64,000 bases of DNA from UPXZ01 sp964634605. GTDB taxonomy: Bacteria; Bacteroidota; Bacteroidia; Bacteroidales; Paludibacteraceae. The notes beneath the pieces were generated by a model, which worked only from the letters and a program-made list of their open reading frames with translations, made no database searches and was not told the origin of the DNA. Shown here piece by piece: positions 43,339 to 51,949 of this stretch; position 1 is the stretch's first letter; every line of letters starts with the position of its first letter. The translations under genes and the position numbers were made by a program. The stretch covers positions 1-64,000 of the forward strand of contig CAZWLJ010000008.1 in the NCBI GenBank assembly GCA_964634605.1, given 5' to 3'.

Positions 43339-43905
43339 TCAATTTATTTTTTGTTCAACATACGTTTTCACAACTCCATCCACAGGCTCAAGCATAGTGA
43401 CACGGAACCCATTTTTCTTAAGTAAATCAGCTATCGGCACCGGAGGGAACGGAGTGAGTATTTCCAGGCAGTCGCCTGGCTGAAGTGTGTTGGCTATATC
43501 AAATATTGCTTGTTTCGGATGGTCGCCTGCCTCAATAACCGGACGGGCATCAAAGTGATGTGTAATTTTTTCAGGTGAAAATTCGGATACAATATCAGTA
43601 TTATCAATTTGTTTATAGTCTTCATTAAGAGCCGTTTGGCCAACCTCCGCTCTGAGCGTGTCCACCAGCTCCACAATCGAAACATTTCCGACTCTGGCCG
43701 CCTGCTGTAGTGATGTCACTTTAGCAACTGTACGGCGAAGTACCGGATTTTTTAAGCTGGAAAATGCCGGTGAAAATTTAATTAATATAGCTTCCAGTTG
43801 CGGAAATTCTTTCAGCAAATCAGCAATTTTGGTATCCGGAGTAATAAGCCCCGCAGCTTCCCTTGACGCGGAATCTGAGGGTTTATTCGTGTTGTTTTGA
43901 GGCAT
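43339..43905 (-). CDS. DUF1858 plus DUF2249 protein
   Basis: 188 residues. An N-terminal DUF1858 domain (about 20-80: ITPDTKIADLLKEFPQLEAILIKFSPAF, then NPVLRRTVAKVTSLQQAARVGNVSIVELVDTLR) is joined to a C-terminal DUF2249 domain (about 115-188: FDARPVIEAGDHPKQAIFDIANTLQPGDCLEIL). DUF1858 resembles the N-terminal domain of RIC/ScdA iron-sulfur repair proteins, and DUF2249 is TusA-like; both often accompany hemerythrins and NO-related genes. It is the last gene of a three-gene minus-strand operon, 78 bases after the hemerythrin protein. Confidence 0.85.
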   Translation of the reverse strand: MPQNNTNKPSDSASREAAGLITPDTKIADLLKEFPQLEAILIKFSPAFSSLKNPVLRRTVAKVTSLQQAARVGNVSIVELVDTLRAEVGQTALNEDYKQIDNTDIVSEFSPEKITHHFDARPVIEAGDHPKQAIFDIANTLQPGDCLEILTPFPPVPIADLLKKNGFRVTMLEPVDGVVKTYVEQKIN

Positions 43906-43983
43906 CGGTCTGATATTTCATTAAATAATAAAAATGTATAATATGTTAATATACAATCAAATAGAAGTATTCATGAAGATGAA

Positions 43984-45222
43984 TTACCGTGCCTGATAGG
44001 AAAGTAAGCGCTGATCGCCCTCTAGTTTTCGCATTTCGGTAATATCCTGTGTAATTTCCACTACGCCGAGGTATTCTCCTTCGGGTGAGCGAACGGCTGA
44101 ATATTCGATATAAACAAAGCGTGTACCCATAAATTTCGATATCCAGAATATGGCTTTGTTTTCTTTCCCGCTTTTAAAATCTTTCAGTATTTGTTCCACC
44201 ACGTGTACGCTTCCCGGAGGATGACACATGCGGACATCCCGTCCGAGAATAGCTTTGTTTCTTTCGAAAACGCGGTTGGGACTGTGAGAGAAAAAGCGTA
44301 CTTTATCGTCCTTATCCACAAAGGTAATGTCGATTGGCAGATGAATGAACAGCGCTTCAATTTCCTTCATGGAGAATGCTCCGGATGATAAACGGATGGC
44401 ATCGGTATGAACAAATGCAACATTGCTTGTTTCAATATTATCCGGTTTCCATTCGGCTTCCGGTTCTACCAGGCAGAAACCAAATTCGGGAGTTTCCTGA
44501 TAGATTTTGTACCATTCATCGGTCTTAAGGGTGTCCATAGTCATTGGAAGGAGGATTTCTTCTTCCTTCATTATCATACCCTCTATCAGTTCCAGCACGG
44601 ATTTGAGTACCAATTCGATGATTGGTTTCAATTCACCAGCTTCAATTTCAGGAACATTCAAAGTATCGAAAACATCTTTCATCAGTCCGCGAATTTCATC
44701 ATGTTTTCCCCACATAACCTTGGGAGGACCAGTAATTTCATATTTTTCGAGGTAGGGGAATAGCAGGTATTCTTTCCTTTTGTAGTGCTTGTCGATGTCC
44801 CAAAGTGCGTTGAAACCTTTGCGAAGTTTGATGATATAGTCAGCAGCATTTTCGCTGGATACTTCATTCAGATTTTCAAAAAGCCTCCTGAGGTTATCCA
44901 CTTCCTGCTGAATGGCAATATTTTCTTTTTTGAAAGTGTCAACCGGATGTCCTGCAGGTATGGTTTTTGCCCCTTCGAGGTCGATGCTTCCTTCCAGTAC
45001 AGCTGTGTGCAAATCACAGAAATCGAGTATTTCGTCGGAAGTAAGCGCTCCTTCGTTAATAAGCTCCTGTTCCACTTCCACTACTTCATTGTATGGAATA
45101 CTACTTAGCACCTCTATCAGCCGTCCGCGGAGTACTTCGGCTGGAGCGCCTTCGTGGAGTTGCAGCAGAAGGTGTTTCAGCAGTTCTTTTCTTTTGGATG
45201 AATTATCAATATACTCGCTCAT
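43984..45222 (-). CDS. DUF438-hemerythrin-PAS protein
   Basis: 412 residues. DUF438 (about 10-80), a hemerythrin-like four-helix bundle (about 90-235) and a C-terminal PAS sensor domain (about 280-405). Candidate di-iron ligands are in AGHPVDTFKKEN, DIDKHYKRKEYLLFPYLEK, MWGKHDEIR and MKEEEILLP, matching the usual hemerythrin ligand order. The PAS part begins around FVHTDAIRLSSGAFS and has VVEITQDITEMRKLE as its end. Such proteins sense or bind oxygen or nitric oxide, but partners are not known here. The cupin gene precedes it by 3 bases, and the DUF1858/2249 gene follows. Confidence 0.9.
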   Translation of the reverse strand: MSEYIDNSSKRKELLKHLLLQLHEGAPAEVLRGRLIEVLSSIPYNEVVEVEQELINEGALTSDEILDFCDLHTAVLEGSIDLEGAKTIPAGHPVDTFKKENIAIQQEVDNLRRLFENLNEVSSENAADYIIKLRKGFNALWDIDKHYKRKEYLLFPYLEKYEITGPPKVMWGKHDEIRGLMKDVFDTLNVPEIEAGELKPIIELVLKSVLELIEGMIMKEEEILLPMTMDTLKTDEWYKIYQETPEFGFCLVEPEAEWKPDNIETSNVAFVHTDAIRLSSGAFSMKEIEALFIHLPIDITFVDKDDKVRFFSHSPNRVFERNKAILGRDVRMCHPPGSVHVVEQILKDFKSGKENKAIFWISKFMGTRFVYIEYSAVRSPEGEYLGVVEITQDITEMRKLEGDQRLLSYQAR

Positions 45223-45225
45223 TAT

Positions 45226-45582
45226 CTATCCTTTTATCATTGTAAGTAACATTTTGAAAGGCCTAACTGCTTGCAAAGCGTGCGGAATACCGGCTGGCAT
45301 TATCATACATTCTCCTGCTTTCATCAGGTTTGACTGTCCGTCGAGTACGATATCTGCTTCACCGTCAAGTATTTGTACCATAGCGTCATAAGGAGATGTG
45401 TGCTCGGTTAGTCCCTGTCCTGCGTCGAAAGAAAATAATGTTACATTTCCGGCAGGAGATTTGGTGATTTGTTTACTGATTACGCCACCGGCAGAATATT
45501 CCACAGATTGTTCTAGCGGGAATACTTTCCCTTTTTCAAAAGGATTGTTCACAGGGCTGTTTTTGTCGTACGTAAATTTCAT
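45226..45582 (-). CDS. Cupin-domain protein
   Basis: 118 residues forming one small cupin barrel. Motif 1 reads QGLTEHTSPYDAMVQILDGEADI and motif 2 GECMIMPAGIPHALQAV, with the metal-ligand histidines present. The protein has no HTH. Such small cupins are often near hemerythrin and iron-sulfur or redox genes in anaerobes. It is the first gene of the operon and ends 3 bases before the hemerythrin gene. An A15 homopolymer lies on the coding strand six bases before its ATG, which may influence its expression. Confidence 0.88.
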   Translation of the reverse strand: MKFTYDKNSPVNNPFEKGKVFPLEQSVEYSAGGVISKQITKSPAGNVTLFSFDAGQGLTEHTSPYDAMVQILDGEADIVLDGQSNLMKAGECMIMPAGIPHALQAVRPFKMLLTMIKG

Positions 45583-45587
45583 AATAA

Positions 45588-45602
45588 TTTTTTTTTTTTT
45601 TT
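45588..45602 (-). repeat. A15 homopolymer just upstream of the cupin gene
   Basis: On the plus strand T15; on the coding strand A15 followed by TTATT and the ATG at 45582. It is the longest homopolymer I noticed in the window and sits in the translation-initiation region. Confidence 0.95.
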
Positions 45603-45665
45603 GTAATATTCAGTTTGTCAGCTGATTGAGTTTTTTATTTTTTAACGAAATGTTGTTTCTGGCTT

Positions 45666-45851
45666 TTATGTATCATTCAAATCCTGTTTTTTAGTCAGAT
45701 TTTCAGGCACTTTGACTTTCAGGTTTTCAATGGAATATATCCCGCTATCGAACAAATCATTGGCAACAGAAATTCCAACTCCCGGAATTTGACGCAATAC
45801 TTTGATTATTTCAGATTTGTAATTCAGATATTCTCCAAAAAAAATAGACAC
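45666..45851 (-). pseudogene. Cdd1-like helix-hairpin-helix remnant
   Basis: An open frame of 61 codons starting at GTG 45851. It contains one good helix-hairpin-helix segment, IIKVLRQIPGVGISVANDLFDSGI, resembling the N-terminal half of Cdd1/pathogenicity-locus proteins (about 90 residues), and then stops after PENLTKKQDLNDT, where intact members continue. No standard ATG is in frame; a T8 run near the start may hide a frameshift. It could be a short functional HhH peptide, but a decayed gene is more likely. The 320 bases between the cupin gene and asd hold nothing else I can identify, apart from the A15 tract. Confidence 0.45.
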
Positions 45852-45903
45852 AAGAATATAACATTTTATTGTGTCTATTGTTTAAGTGAAGGTTTCTCAG
45901 AAA

Positions 45904-46911
45904 CTATATTTCATTTTCATTTATCAGATATTCAGCTATTTGCACGGCATTGAGCGCAGCACCTTTTTTAATCTGATCGCTCACGCACCAGAAGGTTATT
46001 CCGTTGGGATTAGACAGATCTTTGCGTACACGTCCTACATGCACAGGATCTTTTCCCGACAGGAATAGCGGCATCGGGTAGATTTTTTCGGCCGGATTAT
46101 CCATCAGTACCACTCCCTGCGCTTTTGAAAATGCTTCGCGGGCTTCTTCCACGCTGATCGGCCGTTCGGTTTCGGCCCAGATGCTTTCGGAGTGAGCACG
46201 CAGGGTAGGCACACGCACGCAGGTGGCGCTTACTTCCACATCCGAATGCATGATTTTGCGGGTTTCGTTATACATTTTCATTTCCTCCTTGGTGTATCCG
46301 TTTTCGGTAAATACATCAATGTGCGGTATCACGTTGTAAGCCAGCTGATAAGCAAATTTACTTACTGTTGGTTGTTCACCGTTCGAAATCTGACGGTATT
46401 GCAGTTCCAGTTCGTCCATTGCGGCAGCTCCGGCGCCACTTGCAGCCTGATAAGAGGAAACATGCACGCGTTTGATGTGCGATACATCTTCGAGTGCCTT
46501 GAGGGCAACTACCATCTGAATGGTAGTACAGTTAGGATTGGCAATAATTCCGCGAGGGCGGTTTTTTGCATCGGTAGCATTCACTTCAGGCACAACCAGT
46601 GGAATGTCATTTTCCATACGGAAAGCGCTTGAATTATCAATCATCACAGCTCCGAATTTGGTAATATCTCCGGCAAATTCTTTCGAAATGCTGGCTCCGG
46701 CCGATGTGAAAGCAATGTCAATGTCCTTAAAATCGTCGCCATGTACAAGTTCTTTCACAACCAGTTTTTTACCTTTGAACTCATATTCCTTACCTGCACT
46801 TCGGGAAGATCCAAACAATACCAACTCGGTCAACGGGAAATTCCGTTCCTCCAATACTCTCAAAAATTCCTGTCCTACGGCACCGCTGGTGCCAACAATG
46901 GCAACTTTCAT
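45904..46911 (-). CDS. asd: Aspartate-semialdehyde dehydrogenase
   Basis: 335 residues. Reduces aspartyl phosphate to the semialdehyde, the branch step for lysine/diaminopimelate, threonine and methionine. The NADP-binding VGTSGAVGQEFLRVLEE begins the protein, SRSAGKEYEFKGK follows, the catalytic cysteine is in ANPNCTTIQMVVAL and the substrate-binding CVRVPTLRAHSESIW occurs later. The size is normal. It has its own promoter, is divergent from the T9SS cargo gene and stands alone. Confidence 0.97.
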   Translation of the reverse strand: MKVAIVGTSGAVGQEFLRVLEERNFPLTELVLFGSSRSAGKEYEFKGKKLVVKELVHGDDFKDIDIAFTSAGASISKEFAGDITKFGAVMIDNSSAFRMENDIPLVVPEVNATDAKNRPRGIIANPNCTTIQMVVALKALEDVSHIKRVHVSSYQAASGAGAAAMDELELQYRQISNGEQPTVSKFAYQLAYNVIPHIDVFTENGYTKEEMKMYNETRKIMHSDVEVSATCVRVPTLRAHSESIWAETERPISVEEAREAFSKAQGVVLMDNPAEKIYPMPLFLSGKDPVHVGRVRKDLSNPNGITFWCVSDQIKKGAALNAVQIAEYLINENEI

Positions 46912-46993
46912 AATTTTGTCTTTTTTTTCTGCGTAATAATTTGAAATAATAACTATTTTTGTTTATAAAATGTTTTGTGCATTAAATAATTTA

Positions 46994-47001
46994 CAAAAGT
47001 A
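46994..47001 (-). promoter_or_regulatory. Bacteroidota -7 promoter element for asd
   Basis: TACTTTTG on the minus strand, exact consensus, 82 bases before the ATG at 46911. Confidence 0.5.
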
Positions 47002-47029
47002 ATTCAATTTTAAGCCATATACTTGAATT

Positions 47030-48829
47030 ATGAAAAAATCTGTCGTTTTTTTATGCTTTTTCTTACCATTTTTTGTTTTTTCACAAAACAGAATCGAATG
47101 GAATGAAAATTTCTCGGATGGCAATTTTTCAGAAAATCCATCATGGAAAGGCCTTGCTGAAAATTATGCGGTGAATGCCTCGTTACAGCTTCAGTCGAAA
47201 GCTCCGGGCACTTCAAAGTCATATCTTTCGACAGCCTCCGAAGTATCAGAAAATGCTGTATGGGAGTTTTGGGTGAAAATAAATTATAACCCGACCTCCA
47301 GCAATTTTGCCACAGTATATGTAATTGCCGACAGAGCTGACCTTTCGAATGAAGTCTACGGATATTATATACAAGCAGGTAATACATCTGACGAAATATC
47401 GCTCTATCTTCAGGAAGGAACAAAAAAAACCAAACTGATTGATGGAACAGATGGACGTTTGAACTCAAATCCGGCAGAAGTAAGCGTAAAAGTGATACGG
47501 GATAGTGAAGGTAACTTCATGCTTTATAGTAAATTACCTTCCGAAAATGAGTATTATCCCGAAGGAAGTGTGCAAAACACCAAAGTGACCGGAAGTAAAT
47601 ATTTTGGTTTGTGTTACACCAATTCGTCTCTGACGGGTAATGCTTACTTTTTTGATGATATTAAAGTGTCCGGCGAAAAGTTTGTGGATAATATTCCTCC
47701 CGAATGGATGGATGTTTCGATTACCGGGCCGGATAAACTGATTTTGAAATTCTCCGAACCGGTTGATATCACATCTGCTGCTTTTCTGGTTGACCAGGGA
47801 ATGGGCCAGCCATCAGGAAAAGTAACATCAGAAATCAATCATTCGGTTGAACTGACATTTTCCGGAAAGTTTGAAAAGGGAAGAATATACACAGTGGATG
47901 TGTCGGGTCTAAAAGATATGGCTGGAAATCTGCTGGTAAACAATCAAAAAAAGACAGGAATAATTGAAAAAACAGATTTTGGCGATTTGGTAATCAATGA
48001 AATCCTGTTTGACCCTACTGACAACATTCCCGAATATTTTGAGGTATTCAACAAATCACTCAAAATACTGGATTTGAGTAAAATAAGTTTTGGAACCCGA
48101 AAAACAGACAATTCATATTCTCCCTCCGTTTTTTTCCCTGAAAAAACGGTATTGCTTCCCGGTAAGTACCTGGCTCTGACCACAAATCCGGAACTCATCA
48201 GGAAGACCTATAATGCACCCGATACTTCCGATATTCAACTTTCGGCAAAATGGTCAACCCTGAACAATACAGGAGCGAGTTTTCTGATTACCAACCAGTC
48301 AGGTGATTCCATATACGATGAGGTGAAATATGATGCGAAATGGCATCATCCGTTAATCAAAAATCCCAAAGGAGTTTCGATAGAAAAAATTAGTCCGGCA
48401 TTACCCTCGCAGAGTGCAGAAAGCTGGCACTCAGCTTCTTCAGAGTCAAACTACGGAACACCCGGATATAGAAACTCACAATACAGGGATTTTCCATCCT
48501 CCGTTGAGTCTGAAACATTCACCTGGCTCGAACCGGAAATTTTCACACCCGATAACGATGGCATTGACGATGTGTGTTTCATCCGATACAAGACCGATGT
48601 TTCAGGATATACTGCCAATGTAATTGTATTCAATGCTGCAGGTCAGAAAATGAAACAAATAGCAGCAAATGTACTGCTATCTGCCGATGGCGTGCTAAGC
48701 TGGGACGGGAAGACCGAACGTGGGCAAAACGTAAATCCGGGCATTTATGTGCTTTATTTTGAGATGGTTAATGCCGAAACAGGTGTTAAAAAAACGGAAA
48801 AATTACCCCTTGTAGTTTCAACACGATGA
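47030..48829 (+). CDS. Secreted lamin-tail-domain protein, probable T9SS cargo
   Basis: 599 residues. A signal peptide ends at FVFSQN (about residue 19). The N-terminal part (20-215) looks like a LamG/concanavalin-type beta domain, an Ig-like/SbsA-like region follows (about 220-315: DKLILKFSEPVDITSAAF), then a lamin-tail domain (about 318-450: DLVINEILFDPTDNIPEYFEVFN). The C-terminal about 95 residues (EPEIFTPDNDGIDDVCFIRY ... GVLSWDGKTERGQNVNPGIYVLYFE) match the gliding-motility/type-B C-terminal domains that direct T9SS secretion. The window's own PorW and PorX suggest a working system. The function of the mature protein is unknown. Confidence 0.82.
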   Translation: MKKSVVFLCFFLPFFVFSQNRIEWNENFSDGNFSENPSWKGLAENYAVNASLQLQSKAPGTSKSYLSTASEVSENAVWEFWVKINYNPTSSNFATVYVIADRADLSNEVYGYYIQAGNTSDEISLYLQEGTKKTKLIDGTDGRLNSNPAEVSVKVIRDSEGNFMLYSKLPSENEYYPEGSVQNTKVTGSKYFGLCYTNSSLTGNAYFFDDIKVSGEKFVDNIPPEWMDVSITGPDKLILKFSEPVDITSAAFLVDQGMGQPSGKVTSEINHSVELTFSGKFEKGRIYTVDVSGLKDMAGNLLVNNQKKTGIIEKTDFGDLVINEILFDPTDNIPEYFEVFNKSLKILDLSKISFGTRKTDNSYSPSVFFPEKTVLLPGKYLALTTNPELIRKTYNAPDTSDIQLSAKWSTLNNTGASFLITNQSGDSIYDEVKYDAKWHHPLIKNPKGVSIEKISPALPSQSAESWHSASSESNYGTPGYRNSQYRDFPSSVESETFTWLEPEIFTPDNDGIDDVCFIRYKTDVSGYTANVIVFNAAGQKMKQIAANVLLSADGVLSWDGKTERGQNVNPGIYVLYFEMVNAETGVKKTEKLPLVVSTR

Positions 48830-48869
48830 ATTTTAATTATTTATCAACTTAAATCTCAAATAATTCAAC

Positions 48870-48877
48870 TATCTTTG
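48870..48877 (+). promoter_or_regulatory. Bacteroidota -7 promoter element for the FKBP cluster
   Basis: TATCTTTG, exact consensus, 33 bases before the first ATG of the cluster at 48910. Confidence 0.6.
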
Positions 48878-48909
48878 CAGTCATTTTTTTTAACATATAA
48901 AATACACAA

Positions 48910-49497
48910 ATGGAAAAAATTAGTTATGCCTTAGGTTTAAGTTTAGGTAACAACTTGCTAAGCAGTGGTATAAAAACACTGGATATACCAAAACTTGCCA
49001 AAGGTATTGAGGATGTACTGGAACAAAACAAACCCGAGATATCCTATCAGGAAGCTCAAAATATAATCAACGAATTTTTTCAGAAATTACAGGAAGAAAC
49101 AAGTAAAAAGGCTGTTTCGGAAGGAAAAGCGTTTCTGGAAACAAACGGACAACGCCCCGAAGTAATAACACTTAAAAGCGGAATGCAGTACGAGATATTA
49201 CAACAGGGAAATGGCGAACAACCCAAAGCCAGCGACAAAGTTAAAGTCCATTACCATGGAACTTTGATTGACGGAACAGTTTTTGACAGTTCGGTGCGCA
49301 GAGGCGAACCGGCAACTTTTGGTGTCACTCAGGTAATTTCGGGTTGGGTAGAAGCATTGCAATTGATGCCTGTAGGTTCGAAATGGAAATTGTATATCCC
49401 CTCCAATCTTGCTTACGGAGCTCAGGGAGCAGGTCAGCACATCGGACCTCATACTACGCTCATTTTTGAAGTCGAATTACTCGCTATTGTGAAATAA
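48910..49497 (+). CDS. FKBP-type peptidyl-prolyl isomerase, cytoplasmic (gene 1 of 6)
   Basis: 195 residues with no signal peptide. The N-terminal helical dimerisation domain (about 1-95, starting MEKISYALGLSLGNNLLSSG) is followed by a complete FKBP catalytic domain (about 105-195: VKVHYHGTLIDGTVFDSSVRRG, then QVISGWVEALQLM and LAYGAQGAG). Active-site residues (Tyr of VHYHG, FDS Asp, the Trp of SGWVE and Tyr of NLAYG) are intact. It is the only one of the six cluster members without a signal sequence, so it serves as a cytosolic foldase. The next gene is 40 bases downstream. Confidence 0.93.
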   Translation: MEKISYALGLSLGNNLLSSGIKTLDIPKLAKGIEDVLEQNKPEISYQEAQNIINEFFQKLQEETSKKAVSEGKAFLETNGQRPEVITLKSGMQYEILQQGNGEQPKASDKVKVHYHGTLIDGTVFDSSVRRGEPATFGVTQVISGWVEALQLMPVGSKWKLYIPSNLAYGAQGAGQHIGPHTTLIFEVELLAIVK

Positions 49498-49537
49498 AGA
49501 ACAAAAAATAAAATAACAGATTTAATTAAATAAACAG

Positions 49538-50050
49538 ATGAAAAAACAAAATTTTCTAACTTTAGCAGTTTTTGCTGCTATTTTAGGTATGGTATCCTGT
49601 AATCCGGGTCACAAGGTCAAAGAAGTGTCACTTAAAACTCAGGAAGACAGTTTGAACTATGCACTTGGTGTAATTAACGGAGAAGGAATCAGAACTTCGT
49701 ATTTTCAGAACGACTCATCCGACGAAAGTCTTGGAAAAATGCTTGTTGCTTTGGATAAAGCATTCAACAACACCAATAAAGATGAAATGTACAATTACGG
49801 AAATCAGATTGGAGGCATGCTCAAACAGCAGAAATCAGCAGGTTTAATGGGCGATTCAACACTTGTTTTCGATCAAAAACTGATCAGTCAGGGTCTTGTG
49901 AACGGTTTGAAAGGATTTAACGAAGGTATGACTCCCGAACAGGCACAGCAATTTATCCAGACAACGATGATGAAGCTGCAGGAAGCAAAAATGAATCCCC
50001 AACCCAGTGTACAGGTTGATTCGACAGCAGCTGTTTCTGAAAAAAAGTAA
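49538..50050 (+). CDS. FKBP N-terminal-domain-only lipoprotein (gene 2 of 6)
   Basis: 170 residues. A signal peptide with lipobox (GMVSC, Cys21) leads to a helical FKBP_N-type domain with the family hallmark LKTQEDSLNYALGVINGEG and GGMLKQQKSAGLMGDSTLVFDQKL. The catalytic FKBP barrel is absent: the protein ends after the helical region with a Ser/Ala/Lys tail. In full-length relatives this domain makes the dimer and holds clients. Thus it cannot be an isomerase and may act as a chaperone or partner for the full-length protein encoded 38 bases downstream. Similar to gene 5 of this cluster. Confidence 0.85.
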   Translation: MKKQNFLTLAVFAAILGMVSCNPGHKVKEVSLKTQEDSLNYALGVINGEGIRTSYFQNDSSDESLGKMLVALDKAFNNTNKDEMYNYGNQIGGMLKQQKSAGLMGDSTLVFDQKLISQGLVNGLKGFNEGMTPEQAQQFIQTTMMKLQEAKMNPQPSVQVDSTAAVSEKK

Positions 50051-50088
50051 ATTTTAATCATCACAACACCATAAAGAATAATTAAAAA

Positions 50089-50967
50089 ATGAAAAGTCAA
50101 AATATATTTTTAGTATTGGCAGCAGTGGCTGTTATAGGCTTCACGGCATGTAACGGCGGAGGAGTATCTACCACGCCAAAAGCACCCAAACTCAGTTCTC
50201 AGATTGACAGCCTGAATTACGCTTTCGGTCTGGCAAACGGTAATGATCTCAAAATGGGCATGTTCCAGAATTCTTCAGATTCAGTTGACAAAAAAATTGA
50301 AGCATTCATGAAAGGACTCAATGAAGGGCTGTCCGGACCTGTAGAAAAAAATCCACAATTCACCGGAGTAGGAAACGAATTCGGAGGCTGGCTCAAACAG
50401 CAGAAAGAAGCAGGACTCATGGGCGACTCGACACTGAAACTCAATTTCGAAATTGTAAAACAAGCTGTTATCAACGGAATAAAAAAATCAAACACTCAGA
50501 TGACAGTTGAGCAGGCTCAGGAATATCTCAATAAAACCATGATGGCTCGTCAGGAAAAAGCAATGCTTGAAAAACACGGTGCAAATAAAGAAGCAGGAGA
50601 TAAATTCCTGGCAGAAAACGGTAAAAAAGCCGGAATTTTAACCACCGCCAGCGGACTTCAGTACGAAATAATTAAAGCCGGAGCCGGAGTAAAACCAGCT
50701 GCATCTGACATGGTAAAGGTTCATTACAAAGGAACACTCCTGGACGGAAAAGAATTCGACAGCTCATACAAGCGTAACGAACCTGCAACATTCGGAGTCG
50801 GACAGGTAATCAAAGGGTGGACAGAAGGACTCCAGTTGATGCCGGTCGGTTCAAAATACAAATTCTACATACCTTACAATCTGGCTTACGGAGCTCAGGG
50901 TACTCCCGACATACCTCCTTTCTCCACTCTTGTTTTCGAAGTAGAATTGCTTGAAATCGTAAAATAA
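50089..50967 (+). CDS. FKBP-type peptidyl-prolyl isomerase lipoprotein (gene 3 of 6)
   Basis: 292 residues. Lipobox (GFTAC, Cys21), then the helical N-domain (LSSQIDSLNYAFGLANGNDLKMG ... GGWLKQQKEAGLMGDSTL) and a complete catalytic domain (about 200-292: VKVHYKGTLLDGKEFDSSYKR, QVIKGWTEGLQLM, NLAYGAQGTPDIPPFSTLVFEVELLEI). Active-site aromatic residues and the FDS aspartate are intact. It is a periplasm-facing Mip/FkpA-type isomerase. It pairs with gene 2 upstream and resembles the divergent gene 6 downstream. Confidence 0.93.
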   Translation: MKSQNIFLVLAAVAVIGFTACNGGGVSTTPKAPKLSSQIDSLNYAFGLANGNDLKMGMFQNSSDSVDKKIEAFMKGLNEGLSGPVEKNPQFTGVGNEFGGWLKQQKEAGLMGDSTLKLNFEIVKQAVINGIKKSNTQMTVEQAQEYLNKTMMARQEKAMLEKHGANKEAGDKFLAENGKKAGILTTASGLQYEIIKAGAGVKPAASDMVKVHYKGTLLDGKEFDSSYKRNEPATFGVGQVIKGWTEGLQLMPVGSKYKFYIPYNLAYGAQGTPDIPPFSTLVFEVELLEIVK

Positions 50968-51004
50968 AAATAAGCTAAATATATCCCTTTATTTAACTGT
51001 TACA

Positions 51005-51799
51005 ATGAAAAGAATTTCATTTATAGCATTAGCAGCCTTGTTTATAACAGGCTGCTCTTCTGTTAAAAAAGTAGAAACGCTCCCGATGGTGCCTGAAATT
51101 ATTATGACCAACGCCATCGATTCAATGAGTTATGCACTGGGAGTAAATATGGGAACCGATTTTGCAAAAAATCTTGAATCCATACCCGGCGGAAAATCCA
51201 ACACGGATTTAATAATCAAAGGATTCTCCCAGGCAATGAAAAAAGATTCCACACTACTTCGTCCCGATGTAGCTCAGGAATACTTCCGCAACTACATAAC
51301 TTCAGTACAAACCAAAGAAAACGAGGCTAAAAAGAGCGAAGGCGAAAAATTCCTTGCCGAAAATAAAGTAAAGCAAGGCATTGCCGTTACTCCGAGCGGA
51401 CTCCAGTACGAAGTGCTTCAGGCTGCTGCCGGACCAAAACCACAGGCTACTGACAAGGTAAAGGTACATTACACCGGAACAACCATAAACGGACAAGTAT
51501 TCGACAGTTCTGTTCAGCGTGGTGAACCCGCTGAATTTGCTCTTAATCAAGTAATACCCGGATGGTCGGAAGGTGTACAACTCATGAACGTGGGTTCAAA
51601 GTACAAATTTTACATTCCATATAATCTTGCCTATGGAGAACAGGGAATACCACAAGCCAATATTCCGCCTTTTGCACCACTGATTTTCGAAGTGGAACTA
51701 CTCGAGATTGTAGCACCCGAGCCAGCTCCTGTGGTAGAAGAGGTAAAACCTGAAACTGTGAAAACAGACGTCAAATCATCAAAACCTAAAAAAAAGTAA
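51005..51799 (+). CDS. FKBP-type peptidyl-prolyl isomerase lipoprotein (gene 4 of 6)
   Basis: 264 residues. Lipobox (FITGC, Cys17). The N-domain starts AIDSMSYALGVNMGTDFAKN and is shorter than in gene 3. The catalytic domain is intact (VKVHYTGTTINGQVFDSSVQRG, QVIPGWSEGVQLM, NLAYGEQGIPQANIPPFAPLIFEVELLEI). A charged Pro/Glu/Lys tail (PEPAPVVEEVKPETVKT..., about 240-264) follows the barrel, which none of the other members have. Followed by a 150-base gap that contains a large inverted repeat, after which the two-gene unit is repeated. Confidence 0.92.
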   Translation: MKRISFIALAALFITGCSSVKKVETLPMVPEIIMTNAIDSMSYALGVNMGTDFAKNLESIPGGKSNTDLIIKGFSQAMKKDSTLLRPDVAQEYFRNYITSVQTKENEAKKSEGEKFLAENKVKQGIAVTPSGLQYEVLQAAAGPKPQATDKVKVHYTGTTINGQVFDSSVQRGEPAEFALNQVIPGWSEGVQLMNVGSKYKFYIPYNLAYGEQGIPQANIPPFAPLIFEVELLEIVAPEPAPVVEEVKPETVKTDVKSSKPKKK

Positions 51800-51822
51800 G
51801 AAAAATTATTTAATCGATAATT

Positions 51823-51908
51823 TAATCCGATAGTTGAAACAGCAATTTGAGAAAATCTCTTACACGAGTAAATCATTGATTGGTGTACCTTGTTTCAGCT
51901 TATCGGAT
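51823..51908. repeat. Long imperfect inverted repeat between FKBP genes 4 and 5
   Basis: Left arm AATCCGATAGTTGAAACA (51823-51840) and right arm TGTTTCAGCTTATCGGATT (51890-51908) pair along nearly their full length around a 49-base loop. No T-run follows directly. It occupies most of the only large gap (150 bases) inside the FKBP cluster and could be a processing hairpin, an attenuator or an insertion remnant. Confidence 0.7.
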
Positions 51909-51949
51909 TTTCATCAGACGTTAGTTACTAAAAAAAAATATATAAACAG

